Positions 6,840-13,178 are shown, counted from the stretch's first letter. The stretch is DNA of 26,064 bases from Opitutales bacterium (GCA_021772595.1 JAJFLS010000050.1:1-26064); one strand, 5' to 3'. Numbers and translations: made by a program. Notes: generated by a model from the letters alone, not told the origin.

Positions 6840-7068
6840 GGCTTTTGGCGGTTGGCGGGTAGCGGTTGGCGGTTAGCTTTTGGCTGTTGGCGGTTGGCGG
6901 TTGGCTTTTGGCTGTTGGCTTTTGGCTGTTGGCTTTTGGCTTTTGGCTTTTGGCTTTTGGCTTTTGGCTTTTGGCTGAATGCTAATCTCTAATCGCTAAT
7001 CGCTAAATGCTAAATGCTAAATGCTAACAGCTAATCGCTAAAAGCTAACAGCTAACAGCTAATCGAGA
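6840..7068. repeat. Longest tract of GGCTTTTGGC / GCTAAATGCTAA repeats
   Basis: More than 130 bases are variations of GGCGGTTGGCTTTTGGCTGT, with a run of five or so exact TTTTGGC units at about 6935-6972. Roughly 90 bases of GCTAATCGCTAAATGCTAAC units follow. The repeat edge coincides with the missing start codon of the gene ending at 6528. It is not a CRISPR: units are about 7-10 bp with no unique spacers. Confidence 0.85.
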
Positions 7069-7083
7069 AATCTGGATACGAAA

Positions 7084-7123
7084 ATGCGCGGCGGGGTTGA
7101 TTGCTTGGGCGCCCGCCGCGCAT
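7084..7123 (-). terminator. Intrinsic terminator after the capsid genes
   Basis: ATGCGCGGCGGG and CCCGCCGCGCAT form a perfect 12-bp stem with a 16-nt loop. On the minus strand the stem is followed directly by TTTTCG. It lies about 40 bases downstream of the cement-protein stop (7161). It would end or attenuate the head-gene transcript before the tail genes. Confidence 0.65.
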
Positions 7124-7160
7124 GGTGTTAGATCGAGGTGAAGGTTGTTTCGAGCGGGGC

Positions 7161-7568
7161 TCAGAAGAGCGGGCCGCAGGTGGCTGTGAGTCCGCTCATG
7201 TCTCCTGTAGTGCCGGCTGTGGTGAATTTGACGGCGAAGAATGCGCCGGCGTCTCGGGGGACGCCGAGACGGACTGTCTGGGCGGGGGTGTCGGCTGAGG
7301 TGCCGGTTACCACTTTGGTCGCGATGACGGTGGTGGGCGTGGCGGCAGCGCCGTTTAGCAGTTCGATGGTGATGGTGTCGGCGGCGGCTAGCAGCGCGGT
7401 GGCTATCAGCGGCAGCCGGACGCCGAAGCTCCAGCCTTCGGCTTGCGGGAAGCCGGCGGTGCCGATGTTGAGATCTCCACTTGTGACTGAGCCGTCTGCG
7501 GCGGTGAGCGCGCGGGTGACTTGGAGCGAGGCGTCTTGGCGGTTTTGGATGAAGTGATTTACGGCCAT
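7161..7568 (-). CDS. Putative capsid cement/decoration protein
   Basis: The 135-residue protein MAVNHFIQNRQDASLQVTRA is encoded immediately after the major capsid gene. It is rich in Ala, Thr, Gly and Val, with alternating hydrophobics such as DTITIELLNGAA and VRLGVPRDAGAFFAVKFTT. That is a beta-sandwich pattern like the cement proteins that follow capsid genes in many siphophages and Bbp16-like phages. The spacing to the capsid gene is about 40 nt and a strong hairpin terminator follows. Family membership is inferred from fold-like pattern and position, not from a verified match. Confidence 0.7.
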   Translation of the reverse strand: MAVNHFIQNRQDASLQVTRALTAADGSVTSGDLNIGTAGFPQAEGWSFGVRLPLIATALLAAADTITIELLNGAAATPTTVIATKVVTGTSADTPAQTVRLGVPRDAGAFFAVKFTTAGTTGDMSGLTATCGPLF

Positions 7569-7609
7569 GGTGTTTTTGTGCTAAAGGGTTGCTGGTAGTT
7601 GGTTGTTGA

Positions 7610-8521
7610 TTACGAGACGATGGCTTCTGTGGTTACGAGACTGTCGGTAACCACGATGGGGATGCCGAAGACTTCGGGCGGAAGGGGCGCGACTTGGCCG
7701 GTAGTGGTCGTGGCGGTGCGGCTGCGCTGGAGCTGCCAGAGGGAGCGCTTGGGCATGAAGATATGCGTGGGCTGGCGGCTGGCGGGGAAGAGTTCGAGAC
7801 CGCGTGAAATGAGTGCGTCGTCTGCCGTCTTGGTCGATTCCGCCGTGACGTTGTAGATGCGGGCGACTGAGTTTTTGTTGGTGTTTTGGAGGCCGATCCA
7901 TGCAATGAGGTCCGCCACGTAGCCGGCGAGGTCGAGGCTGTTGTTGCCTGTGATCGTCTCTTCGCGCATGGCTCCGAGCTGGAGCTGGCCATCTACGCCG
8001 AGCACTGCCTCCACGTCTTGCTTGCCCATCCGGACTAGGTAGATGGAGTTGGCGCCGTCGGCAGTGGTGCCGGTGGCGTCGTAGACCATGCTGGAATCGA
8101 CGATGGACTCGAGGCCTGGAAAGCCGTTGGAGGTGTCTACGTTTCCGTAGTAGAACTGCGTGCCGAAGAGCTCGGTGGATTTCTGGAATACCTCGACGCC
8201 CTCTTCTGCGAAATATACTTCTGGGCCGCCGGGATAGGTGTCTGCCACGGCTTTGTCTGCCTCTATGCGCCCGGACATGATGTAGCAGCCTACGTCTCGG
8301 AGCTCGAGGGTGGACTTGCTGGGCGTGACGCCGTCGTTTGCCTTGCGAAACGCGACGGTAGGCGATCCGGTGCGGATCTTGGTCTTGTAGGACGTGCCGG
8401 GGATCGAGCGGGCGGGTACGACGCTAAATTCGGGGGCGTCGATGATGGAGTCCTGGATGATGCCTATTTCCGCGTCGCCGCTGTTGGCAGTAAGGACATC
8501 TAGCATGGATAGTTTTGCCAT
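7610..8521 (-). CDS. Major capsid protein
   Basis: The 303-residue product starts MAKLSMLDVLTANSGDAEIG. It contains phrases typical of phage coat proteins: IPGTSYKTKIRTGSPTVAFRKANDGV, a strand-rich middle, a helix around VEAVLGVDGQLQLG, and a C-terminal THIFMPKRSLWQLQRSRT. It ends PPEVFGIPIVVTDSLVTTEA. The late segment 'GIPIVVTDSL' is the classical 'P-domain to C-terminus' ending of HK97-fold coat proteins. Order supports this: protease, scaffold, coat, cement. No N-terminal delta domain is fused, which agrees with a separate scaffold gene. Confidence 0.9.
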   Translation of the reverse strand: MAKLSMLDVLTANSGDAEIGIIQDSIIDAPEFSVVPARSIPGTSYKTKIRTGSPTVAFRKANDGVTPSKSTLELRDVGCYIMSGRIEADKAVADTYPGGPEVYFAEEGVEVFQKSTELFGTQFYYGNVDTSNGFPGLESIVDSSMVYDATGTTADGANSIYLVRMGKQDVEAVLGVDGQLQLGAMREETITGNNSLDLAGYVADLIAWIGLQNTNKNSVARIYNVTAESTKTADDALISRGLELFPASRQPTHIFMPKRSLWQLQRSRTATTTTGQVAPLPPEVFGIPIVVTDSLVTTEAIVS

Positions 8522-8560
8522 AATGTGTAGTATTTAGATTTGTATTTAGTTTTTGGTTAC

Positions 8561-9130
8561 TTATGCGTTGGAGCGGCGTGCTTTGAGGGCGGCGGCGGTT
8601 CGGGAGATTCCGGTGAGTCCTGCGTAGGGATCGGCGGGGGAGCCGTCGGCGGCGGCGGATTCGTCGTCGGGAAGAAGGTCTTTGATGCCGTGGGCGGCGA
8701 GGCGCTCGGCGGCGTGGATGGACTGCTTGTCGGTGATTGCTTTGGCGATGTCGGCGGGGGTGTGCTGGGCGCCGCCTTCTTTGGCTTCGATCTTGATGCC
8801 GGCGTCTACGATGCCACTGGCGTAGGCTTTGGCGGCGGCTTCGTGCGTGGTGGCGAGCTCGGTCTGCTGGGTGAGCTGCTCTTGGGTCTCGGTTAGGAGT
8901 TCGTTGGCTGCTCCGAGGTCTGTGACGTGGGCGGCGAGGGCATCGAATTGCACGGCGTTCTCCGCTTCGAGGGTTTCGATGCGGGCTTTGTAGTCTTCGG
9001 CGCCGGTGGTGGACTGGGCGGCGATGTGGGCGGCGAGGGCCTCGGGGTTGTCTGCGAGGGCCGCGGGGTCGAAGGCGATGGATTCGAAGGCGGCTTTGTA
9101 GGCGGCGAGTTGCTGGAGGTATTTGCTCAT
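8561..9130 (-). CDS. Scaffold-like protein
   Basis: The 189-residue product MSKYLQQLAAYKAAFESIAF is mostly Ala, Glu and Leu. A predicted coiled coil covers about residues 45-100 (YKARIETLEAENAVQFDALA onward). A flexible acidic stretch and a basic C-terminus (TAAALKARRSNA) follow. Helical proteins with a basic tail encoded between the prohead protease and coat gene are scaffolds. In lambda this function overlaps the protease gene, whereas here it is separate. An in-frame TTG at 9151 would add MTPPDEQ. The ATG at 9130 is preferred because that stretch is a shared leader. Confidence 0.78.
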   Translation of the reverse strand: MSKYLQQLAAYKAAFESIAFDPAALADNPEALAAHIAAQSTTGAEDYKARIETLEAENAVQFDALAAHVTDLGAANELLTETQEQLTQQTELATTHEAAAKAYASGIVDAGIKIEAKEGGAQHTPADIAKAITDKQSIHAAERLAAHGIKDLLPDDESAAADGSPADPYAGLTGISRTAAALKARRSNA

Positions 9131-9160
9131 TTGCTCATCCGGCGGCGTCAACGGGGGGAG
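9131..9160 (-). promoter_or_regulatory. Leader shared with the tail-tube gene
   Basis: On the minus strand this reads CTCCCCCCGTTGACGCCGCC followed by GGATGAGCAA and then ATG. The tail-tube leader at 3789-3818 reads CTCCCGGCGTTGACGCCGGG, then AGATGAGCAA and ATG. The two are about 85% identical. Here the stem is degenerate while TTGACGCC and GATGAGCAAATG are kept, suggesting the conserved part is the translation-initiation context. Confidence 0.5.
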
Positions 9161-9360
9161 AGAGGTTTTGGGGGTTGGGTTATGGGTTTTGGGTATGAGA
9201 AAGCCGCTCCGGGGATGGAGCGGCTTGGGGGGCTTGACCTGAGCCTGTCGAAGGTTTGCCCGCAGATTGCGCAGATGAACGCAGATATAGTGAGTATTGG
9301 TTTTTCGGTTTTTCTCTCTTATCTGGGCTATCTGCGCAATCTGTAGGCGGTTCTTGCCTT
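9161..9360. repeat. Repeat-filled gap with CCTGAGCCTGTCGAAGG and a long inverted repeat
   Basis: This gap carries GGTTATGGGTTTTGGG, the hairpin listed at 9201-9226, and CCTGAGCCTGTCGAAGG at 9238-9254. It also has a perfect 14-bp inverted repeat: CAGATTGCGCAGAT at 9263-9276 and its complement at 9330-9343, separated by 53 bp. Phrases of this sort are familiar as dispersed chromosomal repeats. No ORF in the gap is convincing. Confidence 0.65.
9201..9226 (-). terminator. Terminator-like hairpin between protease and scaffold genes
   Basis: AAGCCGCTCC and GGAGCGGCTT form a perfect 10-bp stem with loop ATCCCC on the minus strand. It is followed by TCTCAT after the final TT. It lies about 135 bases after the protease stop. 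The short T-rich tail makes it a moderate terminator candidate, perhaps setting relative levels of protease and scaffold. Confidence 0.5.
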
Positions 9361-10206
9361 CTATATTTTCTCGATGAGTTCGGCGAGGGTGTCGGCGGTG
9401 CCGTCGGTGAGGGCTTTGTCTTGGGCTTGGGAGCCTCGGAATACGGCGGCTTCCAGGGAGCGTATTTGGTCGACGGATATGCCTCGGGCTCGGGAGACGG
9501 CGGCGACAAAGGTGTCGTTCAGGGCGTGGAGCTCTTTGATGATGGCGGCGTCTTCGGCGTCGGTAATCTCACGGTGGGGGTTGCCGAGGTCTTTGAATTT
9601 GCCGGTGGCATAGGTGCGGTAGCTGATGCCTGCTTTGGCGTCGGCTTTTACGCGGTTTTCCAGGGTGACGACTGTGCCGATGCTGCCGACGCGGGCGGTG
9701 GGCGCGGCGAACACGCGGTGGGACTGGCTGCCGATAAGGTAGGCGAGACTGGCGCAGACGGTGTCTGTGTAGGTGATGATCTCTTTTTGGCCTTCTTCGG
9801 CGAGGGCGTTTATATGGTCGGCGAGCTCTATGCCGCCGGTGACGATGCCGCCAGGGGAATGGGCGTGCTGGATGATGGTGTCTATCTTGGGGTCCAGGTA
9901 GGCGGCGTCGAAGGCGGCGCGGTAGGTATCGAGGTCGCAGCCGCCGCACATGGTCTCTAGTCCGGAGAGGCGTTTGCCGAGTATCCCGGACATGGATACT
10001 ATGCCGACGCGCCCTATGCGGGCGAAGCTGGCGGGGGAGTCGCCGGTGGCGCCGAGGCTGATCTGGGCGGGGTCGATTGCCTGGCCGTCGATGGTGGCGG
10101 AGATGCCGCAGTGGGCTAGGTAGCTTTGGCGGACGGCGTTGTAGGCGGAGGGCTCGATGGCCCAGGGCTCGTTGAAGATCTTCTGGTGGATTAGCGGGTA
10201 GCGCAT
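9361..10206 (-). CDS. Prohead protease, S49 (SppA-like) family
   Basis: The 281-residue protein has the S49 fold signature. SPGG (117-120) forms the oxyanion-type loop after IIQHAH. VCASLAYLIGS contains the nucleophile Ser153. TGKFKDLGNPHREIT supplies the general-base lysine (Lys203 or Lys205). Phage members cleave scaffold and head proteins during procapsid maturation, as lambda gpC does. The gene lies between portal and scaffold as expected. The scaffold is a separate gene, not an in-frame internal product. The start ATG follows an AATTAGG repeat and no Shine-Dalgarno. Confidence 0.92.
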   Translation of the reverse strand: MRYPLIHQKIFNEPWAIEPSAYNAVRQSYLAHCGISATIDGQAIDPAQISLGATGDSPASFARIGRVGIVSMSGILGKRLSGLETMCGGCDLDTYRAAFDAAYLDPKIDTIIQHAHSPGGIVTGGIELADHINALAEEGQKEIITYTDTVCASLAYLIGSQSHRVFAAPTARVGSIGTVVTLENRVKADAKAGISYRTYATGKFKDLGNPHREITDAEDAAIIKELHALNDTFVAAVSRARGISVDQIRSLEAAVFRGSQAQDKALTDGTADTLAELIEKI

Positions 10207-10209
10207 GGG

Positions 10210-10392
10210 CTTAAATTAGGAATTAGGAATGTAGAATTAAGAATGGGGAGAGGGCGGTTGGCGGGTGGCTGTTAGCTTTTGGTGGTTGGCTTTTGGCTGT
10301 TGGCTGTTGGCTGTTGGCTGTTAGCTTTTGGCTTTTGGTGGTTGGCTTTTGGCTATAGACTAAATGGCTAACTTCTAATCGCTAATCGGCTT
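10210..10392. repeat. Intergenic repeat tract between portal and protease genes
   Basis: The order is AATTAGGAATTAGGAATG, then GGCGGTTGGCGGGTGGCTGT units with many TTTTGGC and TGTTGGC steps, then GCTAACTTCTAATCGCTAAT. All three intergenic repeat vocabularies of this phage half are present together. No ORF is supported. Confidence 0.8.
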
Positions 10393-10393
10393 C

Positions 10394-11887
10394 TTACTCC
10401 CCTTCCCTATCGCTCTCTGTCTCTCTGTCGTCTTCGTCGGTATCGTCGTTGTTTATGAGGTAAGAGTCTCCGGGTTTGGAGAGTGTGCCGAGTTCTTGGG
10501 GCTCGACTCCTAGCTTGGCGGCCAGGGCGTTGCGCTTTTGGAGGTATTCGCCGTTTTCGCGGAGGATCTCGTCTGGGTCTTCGCCGCCTTTGCGGATGAG
10601 GCGGGGGATGGATGTGCGGCCTATGCGGGCGTTGGCTTCGTCAAGCTTTTGGGTGTTGAGGGGGTCGACGTTGAACTCGGTGGGCTGGGGAAAGCTCCAT
10701 TGGTCCCACTCGGGATGCTCGGGGATGTCGCCTCTGGCTTGGAGGGCGGAGATCTTGAAGAGGAGCTCGGGCTTGGCGAAGGCGCAGATGGTCTGGTGGC
10801 GATCGGCGATGGCTTGGTTTATGATGCTGGCGAAGCCTCGGAAGCCGCTGCCTTTGAGACGGGAGAGGTCTAGCATCTCCCGGCTCCAGCGCATGGCCAG
10901 AAGAGCGGAGGCGATGATGGTGGATTCGAATTCTTGGGCTTCGTTGGCTGGGGTGTTGGATTCGAAGGCTTTGATGTCGCCGCCGCTTTTGGAGCGGAGG
11001 TAGCGGATCATGCCGGCTTCGTAGGTCTCGGAGCGGAGGCCGCTGGTGGAGGTATCGGCGGATTCTTCGGCGGCGCCGGGGACGGTGTTTACGTTGATGT
11101 TTCGCCCGGTGTCGTTGGTCTCCAGGATGCTGAGGGCGGAGTGGAGCTTGTTTTTGATCTTCTGGAAGCCTCGGGTTTCTTTGGCGTCGTAGAAATCGAG
11201 GATGCCGTAGGCGACGCTGGGGAATGGGCGGTTTTCCGAGCTGAAGGTCCAGTCGGCGCAGTGCATGAGCGATGCGGCGGGGATGCGACGATCGTCTTTG
11301 GGGGTGGCGCCGAGGAATTGGTAGGCTATCTCCGCGCCGTCCGCGCTGTAGATAATGCCGTTTTGGATACGCTTGCCTTTGTAGCGGCCTTCGGTGACGA
11401 CGGTTTGATTGGAGCGGGATCCGATGCGGTGGGCTTCGAGGATCTGCGTGACGGGGAAGCGGCGCTTGTCGATGGCGAGGAGCTTGAAGAAGCCGCCGTC
11501 GATATCGAGATAGGTGCTGGCCATCTTGTGGATCTTGTCGAATGAGAAGCCTTTGTTTGTGCTGCGGGCGAGCGCGGGGCGGAGGGCGGCAAGGGCCCGG
11601 GCGCCGTAGGCTTTGTCTTGTCCGGTGAATACGGGGGTCCAGCCTGAGGATGAGACGAAGGAGGCTTTTTGTGTGGAAGCGGCGGATACGGGGGAAAACT
11701 GGGTGTAGATGTAGCGGGCGTCGCTGAGCATGGCGCGGAATTTCGCCTTGCTGAGAAATTGGGAGTGGTCGTAGGCGTAGTCGGCGCGTGTGGCGCGGAG
11801 GCCGCCTGTCTGGGAGTCGGCGTATAGGCTGGCGCCGGTGGTTCGCTGGCGGGCGGGGTTGCCGAAGATGTCGAGGATTGCAGTCAT
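10394..11887 (-). CDS. Portal protein, lambda gpB type
   Basis: The 497-residue product shows the lambda-portal layout. An N-terminal segment RADYAYDHSQFLSKAKFRAML and ARYIYTQFSPVSAASTQK comes first. A central block follows with DGGFFKLLAIDKRRFPVTQILEAHRIG, then IIYSADGAEIAYQFLG and IPAASLMHCAD. After it comes RPFPSVAYGILDFYDAKETRGFQKIKNK. The region IASALLAMRWSREMLDLSRLKGSGFRGFASIINQAI is the clip/stem part. The dodecameric portal forms the vertex through which DNA is packaged by the terminase. It follows the gpW-like gene, as in lambda. The C-terminal tail is highly acidic (DDTDEDDRETESDREGE). Confidence 0.95.
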   Translation of the reverse strand: MTAILDIFGNPARQRTTGASLYADSQTGGLRATRADYAYDHSQFLSKAKFRAMLSDARYIYTQFSPVSAASTQKASFVSSSGWTPVFTGQDKAYGARALAALRPALARSTNKGFSFDKIHKMASTYLDIDGGFFKLLAIDKRRFPVTQILEAHRIGSRSNQTVVTEGRYKGKRIQNGIIYSADGAEIAYQFLGATPKDDRRIPAASLMHCADWTFSSENRPFPSVAYGILDFYDAKETRGFQKIKNKLHSALSILETNDTGRNINVNTVPGAAEESADTSTSGLRSETYEAGMIRYLRSKSGGDIKAFESNTPANEAQEFESTIIASALLAMRWSREMLDLSRLKGSGFRGFASIINQAIADRHQTICAFAKPELLFKISALQARGDIPEHPEWDQWSFPQPTEFNVDPLNTQKLDEANARIGRTSIPRLIRKGGEDPDEILRENGEYLQKRNALAAKLGVEPQELGTLSKPGDSYLINNDDTDEDDRETESDREGE

Positions 11888-11901
11888 GGACTAATCGCTA
11901 A

Positions 11902-12207
11902 TCATGAGAAGCGGGCTACGGCGCGGTCGGTATGGGGCATGCAATCGCCGGCGAGCTGGGCTTCGGCGTTTTTGAGCTCTTGGCGCCAGGTGGCGAAGTA
12001 GACTTGAGCATCGGACATGTTGTAGGTGAGCTGCTTGCCGTTGATGCCGACGAACTGGAGGGTGCCGCCGGATGCGGAGGAGCGCATCTGGGTGTGCTGG
12101 CGGACAGCGGCGACGTAGGCGGTCTTCTCGTCTGCTATGCCGGCGGCGTCGAACGCGTAGTATGTGCCACTCTGGACAGTGGCGGGCGGCGTGGTATCGG
12201 TTGACAT
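11902..12207 (-). CDS. gpW-like head-tail joining protein
   Basis: This 101-residue protein lies between the integron-like module and the portal. It is the first gene of the structural run. An N-terminal helical region (ADEKTAYVAAVRQHTQ) precedes GGTLQFVGINGKQLTYNMSDAQVYFATWRQELKNAEAQL. That is the gpW pattern of beta hairpin ('V-x-x-x-G-x-x-V') followed by a helix. In lambda, gpW sits between large terminase and portal and connects portal to the tail-side connector. The gene starts about 50 bases downstream of two operator-like palindromes, so it heads the regulated late transcript. Confidence 0.72.
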   Translation of the reverse strand: MSTDTTPPATVQSGTYYAFDAAGIADEKTAYVAAVRQHTQMRSSASGGTLQFVGINGKQLTYNMSDAQVYFATWRQELKNAEAQLAGDCMPHTDRAVARFS

Positions 12208-12255
12208 CGACTATCGGCGGAGGTCAACCGTTTCGAGCGCGGCGTAGGGGGCGTT

Positions 12256-12271
12256 TTGCACTGGAGTGCAA
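12256..12271. promoter_or_regulatory. Operator-like palindrome 1
   Basis: TTGCACTGGAGTGCAA has perfect 7-bp arms around a central GG. It lies 48 bp upstream of the gpW-like start. A near-identical copy lies 34 bp away centre to centre. Together they form an overall imperfect palindrome bounded by CGTTTTGCACT and AGTGCAAAACG. Confidence 0.6.
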
Positions 12272-12289
12272 TTTGCGCACGTCCGCAAT

Positions 12290-12305
12290 TTGTACTGGAG
12301 TGCAA
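12290..12305. promoter_or_regulatory. Operator-like palindrome 2
   Basis: TTGTACTGGAGTGCAA differs from operator 1 at one position. Spacing of about three helical turns would allow two dimers on the same DNA face. The neighbouring HTH protein (12538-12750) is the obvious candidate ligand, but this is inference. Confidence 0.58.
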
Positions 12306-12334
12306 AACGTGGGGGGAAACTGCCCGCAAAGGAC

Positions 12335-12400
12335 GACAGCGGTTGGCGAGTAGCTGCTGGGCTAATTGGCTAAATGCCAACAAGCTAAAAGCTAACAGCT
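12335..12400. repeat. Rightmost GCTAA / TTGGC repeat tract
   Basis: CGGTTGGCGAGTAGCTGCTG is followed by GGCTAATTGGCTAAATGCCA and AGCTAAAAGCTAACAGC. This is the last place to the right where the left-half intergenic repeat vocabulary appears. None is seen from 12500 to 26064. Confidence 0.6.
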
Positions 12401-12437
12401 TCTCCCAAGAAGAAAAACGCCTGCCGGGACCCTCAAT

Positions 12438-12459
12438 GGCGTCCTACCCCTAGGACGCC
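12438..12459. terminator. Perfect 9-bp hairpin with T-rich flank on plus strand
   Basis: GGCGTCCTA and TAGGACGCC pair around a CCCC loop. On the plus strand CTCTTGTTTCTT follows. On the minus strand no T-run follows. It lies 79 bases downstream of the HTH gene and could end its transcript or act as a structural element. Direction is unclear. Confidence 0.4.
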
Positions 12460-12537
12460 CTCTTGTTTCTTAGCTGTTACCTTAAGTTGGATTCCTCGGC
12501 AGGCGGGGGAGATGTAGGTGAAGAGGTGTCAAGGGGT

Positions 12538-12750
12538 TCAGGCTCGCTTCTTACGATCGAGCCATTTGGAGATGGCGAGGCCGAGGGAGTAGCGAGGCTC
12601 GCTGGCGCCTTTGAGCAAGGCGGGGACTGTGCGGCGGTCGATGCCTACTTCGCGGGCGAATCGGGCCTGGGCGCCGCGCTCGGCGTCGGCGAGGTGCTCG
12701 GCCAGGCGAACGCGCAAGGGGGACCAGGTATCTTTGACTTGATTTTTCAT
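12538..12750 (-). CDS. Small Cro/XRE-like HTH regulator
   Basis: The 70-residue protein is MKNQVKDTWSPLRVRLAEHL and so on. Residues 30-60 (ARFAREVGIDRRTVPALLKGASEPRYSLGLAISKWL) form a helix-turn-helix of the XRE type, with recognition helix near DRRTVPALLKG. The size fits a single-domain Cro-like repressor. Its ATG overlaps the stop of a 9-codon upstream ORF (ATGA). It lies between intI and the structural operon, and two good operator-like palindromes lie downstream of it, upstream of gpW. It could control the module, the late operon or both. Confidence 0.72.
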   Translation of the reverse strand: MKNQVKDTWSPLRVRLAEHLADAERGAQARFAREVGIDRRTVPALLKGASEPRYSLGLAISKWLDRKKRA

Positions 12751-12776
12751 TCGTTTTTCTGCAATATGCTCTCCAT
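12747..12776 (-). CDS. Nine-residue leader peptide overlapping the HTH gene
   Basis: ATG at 12776 opens MESILQKNE and stops with TGA overlapping the HTH start codon (ATGA). It has a strong GGAGGG seven bases upstream. That makes the HTH gene, which has no good ribosome site of its own, likely to be translated by coupling. The Shine-Dalgarno lies in a small hairpin, TCCCT-TGG-AGGGA at 12783-12795, followed directly by six T residues. Translation is inferred from the signals, not shown. Confidence 0.42.
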   Translation of the reverse strand: MESILQKNE

Positions 12777-12824
12777 AAAAAATCCCTCCAAGGGAGCGGC
12801 CCCGGCTTTCGCCGGGACCGGGGC
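12777..12824 (-). promoter_or_regulatory. Two-hairpin leader upstream of the HTH gene (attenuator-like)
   Basis: GCCCCGG and CCGGGGC (12799-12824) form a strong first hairpin. Next, TCCCT and AGGGA (12783-12795) form a weaker one that contains the GGAGG ribosome site and runs into T6. This is the layout of an attenuator or of a translation switch. On the plus strand the first hairpin is followed by TTTT, so it may also stop plus-strand transcripts. Confidence 0.45.
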
Positions 12825-12826
12825 TT

Positions 12827-12898
12827 TTAGCCCTTTCTCATTTTGCTTTCTCTCAGTACTAGTAAGATTAGCAAAAGAACGATGATTAGTTCGTGCAT
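12827..12898 (-). CDS. 23-residue hydrophobic peptide, small-toxin-like
   Basis: ATG at 12898 opens MHELIIVLLLILLVLRESKM and ends RKG, stop TAA. It has one transmembrane-length stretch (residues 4-15) and a basic tail. AAGGAG lies seven bases before the ATG, one of the best ribosome sites in the window. CTCC three bases before that site could mask it. A strong GC hairpin follows the stop. Single-span peptides with these features include type I toxins (TisB/Ldr-like) and small membrane regulators. No antisense promoter is clear. It was found by reading the intergenic sequence, since it is too short for usual gene callers. Confidence 0.5.
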   Translation of the reverse strand: MHELIIVLLLILLVLRESKMRKG

Positions 12899-12957
12899 GA
12901 GTTTCTCCTTTGGAGGTTTTTCGTCTCTAGAGGAACCGTTCCCCCTTTGACTCGTAC

Positions 12958-12986
12958 AATGTCGCAAATTTGCGTCATCAAGTCAA
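12958..12986 (-). promoter_or_regulatory. Candidate promoter with embedded 12-bp palindrome
   Basis: On the minus strand TTGACT (12981-12986) is 17 bp from GACATT (12958-12963), a weak -10. The spacer contains the perfect palindrome CGCAAATTTGCG (12963-12974). TTGACT at 12947-12952 and AGTCAA at 12981-12986 form an outer inverted repeat nearly centred on it. The promoter would drive the hydrophobic peptide and HTH genes, with an operator in the spacer. Confidence 0.45.
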
Positions 12987-13034
12987 GGGTTTTGTCGATT
13001 ATTTGTGACGTTTTTCGCAGGTTTTTCCGTATCC

Positions 13035-13071
13035 GTTTAGGCGTTTTAGCACTTTTCTAAAGCCTAGTAAC
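13035..13071. other. Imperfect inverted repeat GTTTAGGC...GCCTAGTAAC downstream of intI
   Basis: GTTTAGGC and GCCTAGTAAC, with inner TTTTAG and CTAAA, form a 37-bp foldable element. The outer GTTTAGG resembles an integron core site (GTTRRRY). The element is shorter than usual attC sites. It may instead be a structural end of the intI transcript. The rest of 13072-13178 shows nothing I can name. Confidence 0.3.
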
Positions 13072-13178
13072 ATGAGGATTGGAGACCCGCTTGGGCGCGT
13101 CAATAGACCGAGGTTCACATTCACCTACATTCACCCACATTTTGCGTGGGGTTTGCGGGAAATCGGTAGCTCAGCGCT

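Noticed and set aside
6895..6975. Regular TTTTGGC repeats as a CRISPR array
   Set aside because: Units are about 7-10 bp, directly adjacent and without unique spacers, and no cas genes are nearby.
9256..9960. Plus-strand 234-residue Gly/Val/Ala-rich ORF
   Set aside because: It runs antisense to the S49 protease, has shadow composition and includes repeat sequence.
12261..12276. Sigma-54-like promoter CTGG-N8-TTGC on the plus strand
   Set aside because: The spacing fits, but the CACG part is absent, it points away from any gene, and the operator palindrome explains the bases.
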